From: Helianthus annuus
Lineage: Eukaryota; Streptophyta; Magnoliopsida; Asterales; Asteraceae
Reading direction: 5' to 3'
DNA: 64,000 bases
Assembly: GCF_002127325.2 (NCBI RefSeq)
Contig: NC_035449.2
Location: 82,059,657 to 82,123,656 of the forward strand
The translations under genes were made by a program, and so were the position numbers. Shown one piece after another: positions 1 to 12,050 of this stretch (position 1 is the stretch's first letter; every line of letters starts with the position of its first letter). The notes beneath the pieces are model-generated. The model was not told the DNA's origin, did not search any database, and saw only the letters and a list, made by a program, of their open reading frames with translations.

Positions 1-187
1 ACTTGGACCGAGCAGCATGGGGCTCCTTTAACTTTTTCACAGCCTTCTTCACAGCTTTTCCAACGGCTGCGTCTATCATATTTTGAAGAACATCTTTGGA
101 AATTCTAAGGTTTACAATTTCAGCATCATTAGCATGTGTCGCGTCATCAATGGCGCGATTGACTGTTATCTTACCCGAGTTTGCCAT
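1..187 (-). CDS. gag N-terminus of a gypsy element, partial at window edge
   Basis: An open frame starts at an ATG at 187 and runs leftward off the window, giving about 62 residues that begin MANSGKITVNRAID. The stretch ISKDVLQNMIDAAVGKAV aligns in style and position with the gag starts of the elements at 1933 (ELQAIIDYAVTRAL) and 31771 (TTLQALFSTAISEVV), followed in each by a basic, Ser/His-containing segment. Gag is the structural polyprotein that packages element RNA in the cytoplasm. It sits downstream, on the same strand, of another gag (743-1933), so it is either a second gag in the same element or the start of an adjacent copy. Only the N-terminus is visible; no zinc knuckle can be checked. 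Confidence 0.6.
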   Translation of the reverse strand, partial: MANSGKITVNRAIDDATHANDAEIVNLRISKDVLQNMIDAAVGKAVKKAVKKLKEPHAARSK

Positions 188-742
188 ACTCGATATTGGT
201 TCCTACTACCAATAAAACAATTTCTTAGTTGAAATCCACAACTGCTATTTTTCACTCTGATGGCCTTAATATATACTAACCATGGGGTCAATCACCTATA
301 CAGGCTATTATAGCACTAACATTCATAATGAACGTTATTTAAAATATATTAATATTACTTAGCCTAGGTCGCAAAAGACCATCAATGGCATTAAAGATTT
401 GGACCTAGTCCATTACTTTTCTGACAGAGGATTAAAACATCACATCTGACTTTATTATATTAAAGAATTTAGGGAGCTTGAAAGCTTGCCATAGGAATAT
501 CAGAAAAGAGTGATTCCTATTTAGATATAAAATATCCATCTAAGGTTTGTTGGAGCATTTTCTAAAGTGTCATCGGCCAGTTTCTACTTCGTATAGAATG
601 ACCGAAGTCCTACCAAGACGGATACAACAGTTCTCAACAGTGATCGTTCATTATTGAATCACATGTGTCAGTATCAATTAAATTTCTGCATAAGCTGTTT
701 GATAAGGAAAAGTACCTGCTATATAGTTATCCTTCCTGGCAT
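188..742 (-). other. leader-like non-coding stretch between two gag starts
   Basis: On the minus strand this stretch repeats the phrases seen in the untranslated leaders of elements F and A: a CTGTCAGAAAAGTAATGGAC phrase, then an ACTAGGTCCAAA-type phrase and a GACCTAGGC phrase. No ORF of note is present. It therefore looks like another leader placed between the end of the first gag and the second gag start. Confidence 0.45.
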
Positions 743-1933
743 TCATCCGGAAGACTCATGCATTTGTTTTCCTGGCCTCTCAGGCTTCTTTATAAGCTTT
801 GGGCAGTTGGTTTTGATGTGCCCTTCCTCGTTACAGTTGTAGCATGTGGCGTTCTTTAACCCCTTGCAATTTAAGGTTTTGTGGCCTTTGGTCTTGCAAA
901 TTCAACACAATTTAGCGCGTGGGTGTATTGTACATTTTCCAAAATGCTGCTTTTTGCAGTTATTGCATTTGGGTCTATTATCAGACTGACTCGAGTTCTT
1001 CCTAAACTCGGAATCTTTCCCACGCTCCAAGCTTCCCTTCTTCTTCTTGTTAGTTTGATGAGAGTTTTCCTCCTCTCTTTCTCTTCTTCTCTCGCCAGAA
1101 GCCTTAACAGACTTAATTCTAATTGCATCTAAGGTGAGAGATAAGGATAAGTCCACCACGGACCTATATGTGGTTGGCCTAGATGCTTTAACATTTCCTT
1201 TTATCTCTGGTGCTAGGCCTCCAATGAAACGCGCTATGCGTTTAGGTTCAGGGGTGACTAGATAAGGAACTAGGCGGGACATAGTGTTGAAACTTGTCAC
1301 ATATGCCGGACAATTCAAATTTTCCATGACCAAAGTCAAGAAGTCTGATTCTATCTTTTCTACTTCATGCTGAGGGCAATAGTTTTCCTTGACTAAAGCA
1401 ACAAATTGACCCCAAGATAAGTTGTAGAGTAGAACTTTCCCCGTGGCTTGGAGCAATGATCTCCACCATGCCAACGCTTCTCCTTTAAATGATTGTGAAA
1501 CAAATTTCACAACATCTTGCTCCGCACAACCGCTGATGTCAACAACGGCGTCCATCTCATCGAGCCATGTCATGCAATCGATGGCCCCATTTTCTCCTGT
1601 AAAGTCTCTGGGCTTGCAGGAGATAAAATATTTATATGAACAGGTCTTAACTGGTGCCTCTTGATGAAACACAACTTGTCTAGACGGAATACTCCTTTGA
1701 TTTGACAAGTCATGATCATCGTCCTCCCTTGACTCATATGTTTTAGGAGGGGGCTTACTACGAGCCATAGATAGAGTCTTGGAGTGGGTATCATTTGATT
1801 CATCATTCTGTCGATCAAGAGCTCGAGTGACAGCATAATCTATTATTGCCTGCAGTTCTGCTCCAGTTACATTAATTCCGGTAGTATCATTGCTCTCCTT
1901 CAAACGACTGTTAACTTCATCTAATCCAGCCAT
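743..1933 (-). pseudogene. gag of gypsy element F, one in-frame stop
   Basis: Ty3/gypsy gag polyprotein. The first 343 codons are open (1933 down to the stop at 902-904). They contain the retrotransposon gag core with KYFISCKPRDFTGENGAID near residue 100, the SFKGEALAWWRSL helix and the PYLVTPEPKRIARFIGGLAP segment, then a basic Glu/Lys-rich linker and a short zinc knuckle of CX2CX3HX3C type. The TGA falls between the first and second Cys of the next knuckle; after it the same frame continues through that knuckle and a third (CX2CX4HX4C, CYNCNEEGH) to a second stop at 743-745. In the related gag at 31771 the same position is Gly, so a GGA to TGA change is the simplest explanation. The protein as it stands lacks two of three RNA-binding knuckles. 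Confidence 0.8.
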
Positions 1934-3430
1934 GTAGCTTGATTGCTACATAATTATTAACAATGATTTATTCAGAGATTATTATGGAATCATCATCTTT
2001 GACGATTTATCAACCATGGTAATATAAACCATATTGGTTAACTTGTTAGTTATATTTAATTAGTATTTTCCATTATAATTTATCCTAGTTATAAAACATT
2101 AAGGATATTAAAGTGGCGCATAAGGCCTAGTCACAAGGACAGTTCTAAATTTTGGTAATCCATGATTTCAGAGAATCGAGGCATTTAAGGTTCGAATCAC
2201 GTTCATTACCTTCTCTTGACAGGGAGTTGTAGACTTCAACTGTCTTTTGTCCTTTAGGACAATAGGCATAGCCCGTGGGCGTTCCCCTTCTGAGGGATGG
2301 TTATAATATGATCATCTTCTCAGATGTTATTAGTCGAGATCGTATGGATCCTACCGACTATTATGCTTGGACCTGGTCCAACACTTTTAGACAGGAGGTC
2401 AAGACCACCAATGTCGTTGTCTTATCGGACAACCAGTTTAGCCCGGAGGCACTTCATCACTATCGGATGTTTATAATGTGACCATCTTATAGGATGACAC
2501 AAGCCATGATTTCTAAATCACTAGGCTAGATAAGAAAATTGGGAGAATCCAATATAAGTTTGATTGTTGTGATTTATCGAATCACATTTGTCAGGAGTGC
2601 TAACACGTTCTTAGGCGTTAACAAGGATCTGAATCCCTTGGGTAGGTTTCACCATCTTGGCCGCGTAAGCTAGATTTCACCTTTAAGATTCTTTTTAAAA
2701 ATGCCTATTGGCAGGGAAGGAAGGATATTTATTTTATTCAGGATTTTATCATAAATCCTAATTTATAAGTTAATAATAGCACAAATGGCCTAGTCGCGTA
2801 GACAAGTTTAATTTATAAGCCATGTTCGTCTGGGATCGAGGCATTTAGTAATAGCACAAAAGGCTTAGTCACGTGGACAAGTTTAATTTATAAGCCATGA
2901 TCGTCTGGGATCGAGGCATTTAGGTGTGAATCAAAGTTCATTACCTTTTCTTGACAGGGAGTCATAGACCACCACTGCCTTTTGTCTTATATGACAATTA
3001 GTATGGCCCGTAGGCGCTACATCACTATTGGATGTTTAACAAGTTTGGCCCGTAGGCACTACATCACTAATGGATGTTTTAAATAAGTTTGGCCCGTAGG
3101 CATTAAAAGATAATTATGTCCTTATAAGGACTAATAAGGAAAACGATTTTCAGTAAAAGGAGTTTCTTCTTCATCTTATTTCTGAATGCTTTCTCCTTGG
3201 ATGTTCGTTCCATTTTAGCCGCGGTACGAGACTCAGCATCTCGGGCTCCGGTGTGGAGAACTCCTATTACGGCTTCTTCGCTTGGCGACATATCCAATAT
3301 AAAAATAATCGGAAGCAGTAAATTCCATATTAGAATCGGGAGTATTCCTATGTTAAGTCTAGACTCAAGTATGTGCAATTGTGTCACTGAGATTAAACAC
3401 ATTAGGATAGTGTTTAATTCACTCAATGTT
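1934..3430 (-). other. untranslated leader of element F
   Basis: This 1.5 kb stretch lies between the primer site and gag and is built of diverged copies of the same phrases: CTGTC plus a purine-rich run plus a GTTC-type phrase, and GACTAGGCC plus a GTGCCA-type phrase. It includes a tandem pair of about 75 bp at 2774-2848 and 2849-2923, both beginning TAATAGCACAAA. The leader of element A (28903-31770) has the same phrases. Apart from the small ORF at 3103-3291, nothing coding is convincing. Confidence 0.6.
3103..3291 (-). CDS. small ORF in leader of element F, counterpart in A
   Basis: A 62-codon frame starting MSPSEEAVIGVLHTGARDAE about 140 bp downstream of the primer site. Element A has a counterpart at the same place (29053, starting MSSSKEATMEIL), and the nucleotide match continues through an AGACTCCTTTTACTGAA-type block. 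In the F copy the second half is in a different frame from that in A, so at least one indel has occurred. No domain is recognisable and the product may never be made. It could equally be a leftover of an older gag N-terminus or an upstream ORF that tunes translation of gag. Confidence 0.35.
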   Translation of the reverse strand: MSPSEEAVIGVLHTGARDAESRTAAKMERTSKEKAFRNKMKKKLLLLKIVFLISPYKDIIIF

Positions 3431-3443
3431 GGCTCTGATACCA
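3431..3443 (-). other. primer binding site, initiator tRNA-Met type (element F)
   Basis: On the minus strand TGGTATCAGAGCC lies three bases after the end of the LTR. This is the standard plant LTR-element site complementary to the 3' end of initiator tRNA-Met, where minus-strand DNA synthesis starts. It fixes F as a minus-strand element with its 5' LTR to the right. Confidence 0.9.
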
Positions 3444-3446
3444 ACC

Positions 3447-6400
3447 TGTCACACCCCAATTTTTGCACGTGTCACCGGTGGGCCCGGTGGGGAGTATAGT
3501 GACGTAGTTGGCATCATCATAGACAAGCAACACAATATATAAATGCACAGCGGAAGCAAAAGATAAATATATTACATTCCGAATATAAGTAATGTCAAAG
3601 TATTACAACGGAAGGTAAAGGATCCACACGCGGATCAATAAAAGAGAACTGTTCAATAGACTTTAGGCATCTAGAACTTGCAAGATTCCTTAGTAACGCC
3701 CTGAGCTCCCAGCCAATTACGCATAGTACCTGTCACTTAACCTTTTGGAAAATACGTCAGTTTACACTGGTAAATACAATTAACTGACTCATTTTGGAAA
3801 AAGAGTTTGAAAAGTGATTCGAGTGCAAACGGCACAAAATATCTTGACACATTGATTAAAATGCACAGAGGCAAAATTAATCTTTATACTTGGGACAACT
3901 TTATTAATAAAAATCTTGTATCCGATTTACATGGTTGTCCAACATTTAGGGCCGGTGATTATACAATACAAGCCGGACAAGATTAATCGACACACCACAA
4001 ATATAATCTCACAAGAAGATACCCTTACGAGTGAGTATACGTTATACATATGCAACAGGAGGTGTTCTGCCTACACCTTGTGCTTACGTCGTGGCCATTC
4101 ACTTTTTAAAATGAGCCAAGGATATCCAGGACACGGTCATTAACCCCCAATGTTATTTGTTATCAATCAACACAGATTAAAACGGGATTATGCAATTTAA
4201 TCATCTCCGATTAAACAGTTTCTACACCCGACCAAGCGGTATTTTTATAATACCGTATCCCAAGCCCGTATAAGGGAAAATAAGTTAAAAGTATTTACCT
4301 GAGCTAGCTCTTGTCTTAAATAGCAAGAATAATAACTCAGCCGTATTCCTAAGTAAGCGTAGGTACAATTTACCGGAAAGCTCTAGTCTGGAACGATGGT
4401 ATAAATAACCAATTAGAATACTAACGGGTCTTTAATTAAGCCTTAGCTTAGACCGGTTAGTTTTAAGGAAATATACGGTTCAAGCGCACGATTAAGCGAA
4501 GACCGGATAGAACGTGATCTAGACCCGACAAGTTTGAATACTTGTATAATATGGGTATACTAAATACATTCTGGATTTTGAGACAAAAATGATAACGTTT
4601 GGCACGATTCGGTCAATTATGCAAACTGGTTACATAAACCGACCCGAGCGCTGAAAGAGCGTTACGGGTAGGAAAAAGGGTCATATGCAAGTTCCCTGAG
4701 ATAATATGCTTTAATTATGATATAATATCAGTAAGTTATGTTCTATTATGCCCCGAATAATTTCAAACTCAATTTATGCCTTAGAAGGGCATTTTGGTCA
4801 TCTAAAAGATTATAAAATAGTCAATTTAGAAATCTGAGTTTCGGGTCTGATTTATACAGTAAATATACTTCATTTAACATATTATAACAGTAGGGTATGA
4901 CCCATATACCAAACTTATCATTTAAAATCAAACTATGCACCGTAGGGGTATTTTAGTAATTTCACAAGGGCTAAAACTGCCAAAACTGGAAATCTGAGTT
5001 CAAACATTTATACTTACTGTTATTATATGAAAATATACTAATTACATCAGTAGGTATGAGTTTTATATGTTTAAATGAGTATAACGCTTACTATGCGTTA
5101 GAAATGCTAAAGATGGGATCTAGGGCCGTTTCCGGGTTTTCAAAAGAAAGCTGAGATTTTTATATTTCCAGAATACTTAAAATAATTTATTTAACATATA
5201 AAATCTGTAGGAAAAGGTTTCGGGTCAAAAGAATGCATAAAAGTCATTTTATGGCTTAAATGGTCAAAACCGACATAAACCGAATCGACTAAGCGATTTA
5301 AGAAACGATCAGCCAAAAATTAAATAAAAATCATCAAAAATCCCAAAATATTATATAACATCAGTGGGTAAAAAGTTTTGTATCAAAACGTGGCCTGAAA
5401 TGGGTTATATGCGAAATGTGCCGTTTATGTAACTTAAGAACATAGTTTTACGCTAATGGCCATAACTCAAAATCTGGACCACCAACTGATCCGAAATTTT
5501 CGGTGCAAGTTTATATATTAGAAATAAAGATTTCTACTCTTTCACTTTTCCAAAAATCACGTTTTATATCAAAAAGGGCAAAATAGTCAACTTTTAAGCA
5601 TAATCGGAAACATGCAAATGAATCGGCTAAGCATAGACTCAAACAACAAAAATTCCAGAAAGTTTTACCAAAATAAAAATGGTCAAAAATACTCTCCAAT
5701 ACAGATCTCAAACATGCATGTATGAATCCGAATCGATAGTCTACGAATTAGTCGTTTTACAAGACTTTCGGTTCTGATTCGTATTTATACTAAAGATTTG
5801 TCGAGTTTATTATGATAAAACATATTCTTGCATGTATTATAAGTTGTTTATGATGATCAAACAGATTGCATGTCCTTTACATTATCATTTAAGCTTATTT
5901 TTGCAAAAACAACTTCTGTTGACTTTTTAGAACAAGTTTGACTCGACAATTAGCATGCATATAGTGGGAATCAGAGAATACCCTTTTGAGGGTTTGTTTC
6001 CCACATAAATACCAACATAATTGTGGTCTCAATTTGAGAATGACATAGTAAAACTCGTTTAATCAGAAAGTCAAAGTATAAGAACAACAGTTTGACTTTT
6101 AGCAATTAAACTATGCTAGAACGAATTTGAGACTGAATTAGAAGCTTACAAAGGTCCTATTGATGCTTAGTTAACACTAGGAGGTGGCCTTGTCGTTCAG
6201 ATTAGCTCCAGAAGTCTTGAGAGAGTTCTTGAGAGTTGAGAGCTTTTGTTACTAAATGCAAATGCCAAGAGAAAGGATGAATTGATCTGATTTATGGAGG
6301 ATACAGAGGTTATAGTGAGTTTTCAGTAGGCTAGGCATGCAAGACCATCTATTGGAGCAATTTAGAGGTGATCCCAGCTGTTCCCCATTCCAAAATTCGG

Positions 6401-7090
6401 ACCAGATTGCAATTTTTGCGAAAATCTGTTACTGGTGGTCTCACGCGGCCCGCTTGGGCCTGTCCAGGCGGGTCGCCTGACCTGCTGATCAGCCAAACTA
6501 TTTTCAAACTTGGCAGCTTTGGTCCCTGAACTTGCACGCGATGATTCGGCTACTTATTATGACTCGTAAACCCCCAAACTTGGTTTTTAAGAACCTTGGG
6601 ACATTTACCAACATGGTAATGTCCACGGATAACTTTGCGCTCAACCGAAAAGCCATGAAATTCGACGTTGACGCTTTTAACCCCTCAAGTACGGTTTTGG
6701 CCATAACTTTCTCATACGTTGACGAAACTTCACGAAATTTTAACCACATATTCTAGTGAGTATATTTTAGCTTCTCAAAGCTTCGGGTCTGCCAAAAGTT
6801 CACTCAGAGGTATAAATTAAACATGTTGACACTTTTGGCCCCTATAGTTTGCAATTCCTCACTTTTGTGCAATTTCCGCGTTGTATGATCCATGAAGCAC
6901 CCGTTTAAGGTTATAAACATTATGTAGGGTTATCATAGAGTCTATTTATCCATTGTTGACACTTTGGACCCTTACGTTCCATGGTTTTCACTGTTTGTCA
7001 CTTTTAGTCCCTCTAAAGTATGTTTTTACATAACGGAACCTTATGACACGTGTCAAGACATTATTGGACGTAAATTTTCGAGATGTTACA
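3447..7090 (-). repeat. 5' LTR of gypsy element F (3.6 kb)
   Basis: Read on the minus strand it begins TGTAACATCTCG at 7090 and ends GGGTGTGACA at 3447, giving short inverted ends TGT(A/C)ACA. Length is 3644 bp, close to the LTRs of element A, and long blocks are recognisably homologous to A. A GC-rich palindromic patch (GCGGCCCGC, then GGCGGGTCGCC) sits at about 6445-6480 inside otherwise AT-rich sequence. The outer end lies directly against the coding sequence of the MULE-OTU gene. The next five bases, ATGGG (7091-7095), should be one target duplication, with the other copy outside the window. The other LTR is not in the window. Confidence 0.9.
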
Positions 7091-9772
7091 ATGGGGTAGT
7101 CTCCTTCCAACTTAGCATGTATGAAGTGTCCCCCGTGAACATGTACAAGCGTTATCGCTTGAGGTCGTGGATCTAGTGGGGCATCCGTTAATGGGAAGAT
7201 GGTAGAGCTCCATTCAATGCTTAGCACGTGGAGGACAATATTATACCTTTGCGCTACGAGAAGCCCTACCTGGGGCATTTCCATCCAGTGACTTTCATCG
7301 CACCCTTTCACTGAATGCCATTCGATGCTCTTACGTATTCGTTTAAAGTCTCCTTCGTTATATGTTTCGAATACATGCTTCCAACGCGGTTTGTTATGGT
7401 CAATCTCCAGTAGTAAATCTCTTCGAATATTGGGCCATGCGTGTTCCGTAAAACCTAACCCGACAGCCACAGACCTGTACCCACAATGACCGTATGGGGT
7501 CACATCTTGTATACGCGATATGTAAGAGCGAAACTCTGATGGAATTTGATTCTTAAACCTCTTAATGCATAACAAGTGCTCGTCCCCCTTTATTAATGGA
7601 AAAACCTTATCATCCCGCGTCTCCTTCTTTTTAGAACTTGTTGAACTGTTTGGTTGCATTTTAGGTTTTTCAGACTTCACAAACGAACCAGTTCCACGAG
7701 AGCCCTCTGACGGTACGTATGAGCTGTGTCGGGGTAAATCGTACCTATGTTTGGGGGAAGCGGTAATTATGTTGCTGTCCTCGCCATAGGAGCTGTATCT
7801 CGCAGCTTCGTCTAACCTCGCAGCTTCATCTAGCCTTTCTTGTACTTTCTTTGATGTAGGCCGACCGCGAGTATTTTGCTGGACGATCGGTGGTTTCTTG
7901 GTTGACGATTTCGGGGTGAAGACCGCTTTTATCTTTGAAAGCATACTCTTTTGCTGAACGGGGGACTGCGCCTCTAAATGTTGCCGCACATTATTGAGCT
8001 CTGCTACAATATCGACCTCCTCGTCTACCAGTTTACACGGGAGCAAGTCAAGCTTACGCCAGAATACATCTATCTCGTCGAGTTGTATTATACGCCCTGC
8101 ACAGTTAAGTTAATACGGTGTGAGAAACAGCTAAATCGTACAAAATAACAAAAGGTTTGTGGTTTTAATATTTTTTACATGTACGTTGGTAGTTTTCCAG
8201 CCTACAAGCACACGACAATCCTTTGCTAAGCCACATATGGCAACCACATGATGCGTTAAGTTTCTGCAACACATCCATCTTCCTCAGTAGCTCTTTTTCC
8301 AGCAAATCAAGTGCTTCATGGGAAACCTTTCCACGTAGGTTGTCCAACATTCGGTGTCTGTGGTGGTTCATCGTTTTTTCGATGCTCTCAGTGAAACTTT
8401 TTTGTATTTCATCGTACTGAGTTTCAACTATATCAATGATGCATCTTGCTATTCGCTCCAATGAACTCCCACGCGTAATGTATCTTTTTAAATTTGCGTG
8501 CTGGCTCTCAACTCTGTTGGTGGTGCGCTGACCAAAGTTGCGACACTTATCGGTCCACGCATAAACGAACATTTCTTTATAGTCTTTGAGCCGGTTTTCG
8601 TAGACGTAACCATAGACACCTGTAAAAATAAAATAATGAAATGTAAAAGCGTGTGTGAAATATAATAGATTGGGTGAGTCGTTTGTTGAAGGAACACTTA
8701 CTTTCTCGGTTGGCAACCACGAGTCGGTTATACATTTTCTCCAAGTTGTACTTGTACATGGACTCTGATGAAGATTCGCACAATGTCCGCCAGTACGACA
8801 TAAATTTCCCCCAATCTTCTTTATCGAACCCTGACTTGCACTTTCTAGCTATATTTTGTTGGATGTGAAAGTGGCATAGAAGCCTTTTTGCGTTCGGGAA
8901 TACTTTAGAACACGCGTTTATTAGGGCAAGCTCCCTATCCGTGACTATCACACGCGGCATCATACATTCATGCAATATTGACTTGATCCGCTCAAGCACC
9001 CACACGTAGTTACCCCTTCGTTCTTTACAAATAATGGCATGTGCGATACAAAAAGACTTCCCAGTCGACGTCATACCCACAACGTGGACAAATGGCATGT
9101 TGTAGAGGTTTGTTTTGTAGGTCGCGTCGATCAACATCACGTGCGGGAATGCACGCCACATAGTGATTGAATAAGGATGAACAAAGAAAATCTCTATTAC
9201 GACATCTGTTTTGGGATCTTGTCGGGTGTCGTAAATGAATCGGCGGTCATGCAGCAGGTTTTCCAGTGCCTGAATAGGATTCTTTCCGTCCATTATTGTC
9301 GCTCTAATTTTTTGTACCGCATTTTGCACGTCTTTCTGAACGTGCAGGCTGTCGGGGAACTGCTTTCTTAGGGTTTGAAATATGATACGTGGCTCCATGT
9401 TTTGAGCAGTTAGCTGCTCCACTAGCTTGTATTCGGCTTTAGTAAATCTTCGCACAAAAGCGTGGCCCAACAGACTCGTCGTAGGTTCGTGGTTATGGTT
9501 CGCACAGTCCACTTTTAACTCCCACTTGTCATTCGTCACGTCCCGGATGGCGAGTAATGAAAATGGGCAGCCGATTTTTTTGCTACCAGCTTTCCTAACT
9601 GTTGCTTTACTACGGTGTTCACCACTACGGTCGCGCACAAGCCATACCATCCCAGTAGTACCGCCAATATTTTTTGATCGGCGGGTAACAATTACGTAAC
9701 CATACTCCTTTCCCGTTTCTTGTACCCAATTCTTCAAATCAGTTAGAGACATGAAACGCTAAAAAAAGTTAC

Positions 9773-9852
<80 letters not shown>

Positions 9853-10994
9853 TAATAAAAATAATAATAATAATATAATTGAAACTCATACTTCAGGTAC
9901 TAATATGGTCATTATTGAAACTATTTTAACAGAATGGTTTAACAAGGTTAACTTTCATATAAAGATTTCTTCTTTAAACACTAACTCAGTTAGCATACTT
10001 AACTGAACAGTACAGGGACCATTTGTGGCAATTTTCGAAACTTCAGGGACTATTTTTGTCAATTTTCGAAACTTGAGGGACCATTTTTGTCATTCTTGGA
10101 AACTTTAGGGACCATTTTTGTCAATTTTCGAAACTTCAGGGACTATTTTTGTCAATTTTCGAAACTTTAGGGACCATTTTTGTCAATTTTCGAAACTTCA
10201 GGGACCATTTTTGTCAATTTTCGAAACTTCAGGGACCATTTTTGTCAATTTTCAAAACTTCAGGGACTATTTTTGTCAATTTTCGAAAATTCAGGGACTA
10301 TTTTTGTTAATTTGCGAAACTTCAGGGACTATTTTTGTAAAATTTGAAACTGCAGGGACCAAAGTGTAATAATAATTATAGAAAGGATGCGAAATCGAGC
10401 ATAAATAGTAATTGTTTCCATGAATAAACGGATGTGGCATTCCCGGCCGAGTGGTTAGTGCGTTGCTTTGTGTACGAGAGGTCGTGAGTTCGAATCCGGT
10501 TAGGGGCCGGTTCCTTAAAGAGGAACCCCCCTTTTTATTGTTTTTGGCACTTAACTGGACTAACTGAGTTTTCTAACTCAGTTAGTGGTCCCTTGTATTA
10601 AATGCTAACCTAGTTAGGATATAACTATGATTTAACTAACTAAGTTAGGTTTAAACTAACCATTTTAACTAAAAATCAATTTCATGATTCTTTTATTTAT
10701 TTACAATACTAATTTATTTAAAATATTTTTTATTAATTTATTTATTTAGAAAAGAAAAATAAATAGTTTATTAACTTAACTTTCTTAACTTGTTTATTTA
10801 CTAAATCTTATAATTATTTGTGTTAACTAGACTAACTAGATTATTATTATAGGGGATGGATCATGAGAAAACTAGTTTAAATGAGAAAACCAAAAAACTA
10901 ACTAAAAAAACCTAAAAAAAACCAAAAAAAATACCAAAAATTTTTTTTTTTTTTACAATTTTTTAATAAAAAATCGCTACTTTATATGTATGGA

Positions 10995-11025
<31 letters not shown>

Positions 11026-11946
11026 TTTTGTTGTACTGCACATGTGCACTAATACGGAAAGACTAAACCACTTAACCCACCACCCACCGACACCCCCCAA
11101 AAACCTAAACCCCCCCCACCCCCACCCCCCAAAACCTAAATTCACCCTCCCACCAAAAGCCTAACCCCCCCACCCCCCACCCCCCAAAAACCTAAACCCC
11201 CCCACCCCCCACCCCCCAAAAACCTAAAACTAAACCCTAAACATAAACCCGAAAAAAACCTAAACCCCCCACCCCCCCCCCCCCAAAAAAAAACCTAAAC
11301 CCCCCTCCCCCACCCCCCACCCCCCAAAAACCTAAACCCCCCCACCCCCCACCCCCCAAAAACCTAAACCCCCCACCCCCAAAAACCTAAAACTAAACAC
11401 TAAACATAAACCCGAAAAAAAACCTAAACCCCCCACCCCCCCCCACCCCCAAAAAAAAACCTAAACCCCCCTCCCCCCACACCCAAAAACCTAATCCTAA
11501 TCCTAAACCTCCAAAAAAACTAACCCTAAAAGCTAAACTAGACTCAAAAAGCTAATTTTAAGCATGTAATGCAATTGTAGTACATGTTACATTGCACATG
11601 TGCACTACTATAATAATAGTGGAGAAAACAAGACGACACCATAAATCTTTTTTTATGTCATAAAAAATATGCTCGAATATACTTGAATGAAAGATAAGAA
11701 AATTTGTGATCTTATGGTGCCATTTTTGTTTTAAAATGATAACGTATGGAGAAATGGGAAATGTTTGAAAATTTATATATTTTTTGTTCCAATTTTACCC
11801 CTCCTTCATTAAAAGTCCCCCCTCCTTCATTAAAAGTCTCCCTCCCTCTCCCTTTTAGTGGATTTTAGTTAGTTTTCTAGTTTTCTCATTTATATCTAGT
11901 TTTCTCATGATCCTCTCCCTATTATTATAAAAAGAATAAAATTTTA

Positions 11947-11982
<36 letters not shown>

Positions 11983-12006
11983 TATAATTATAATATTTTT
12001 AACAAC

Positions 12007-12050
<44 letters not shown>

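Noticed and set aside
10118..10369. 83-codon Phe/Ser-rich open frame
   Set aside because: It runs through the 31-bp minisatellite and repeats only because three units make 93 bp; no coding signature.
10442..10515. Functional tRNA gene
   Set aside because: A and B boxes are present but the acceptor and T stems do not pair; SINE-like is the better reading.
11040..11530. True telomere or interstitial telomere array
   Set aside because: Units vary in length and are C-homopolymer rich rather than regular CCCTAAA; they lie within inverted ends of a transposon-like unit.
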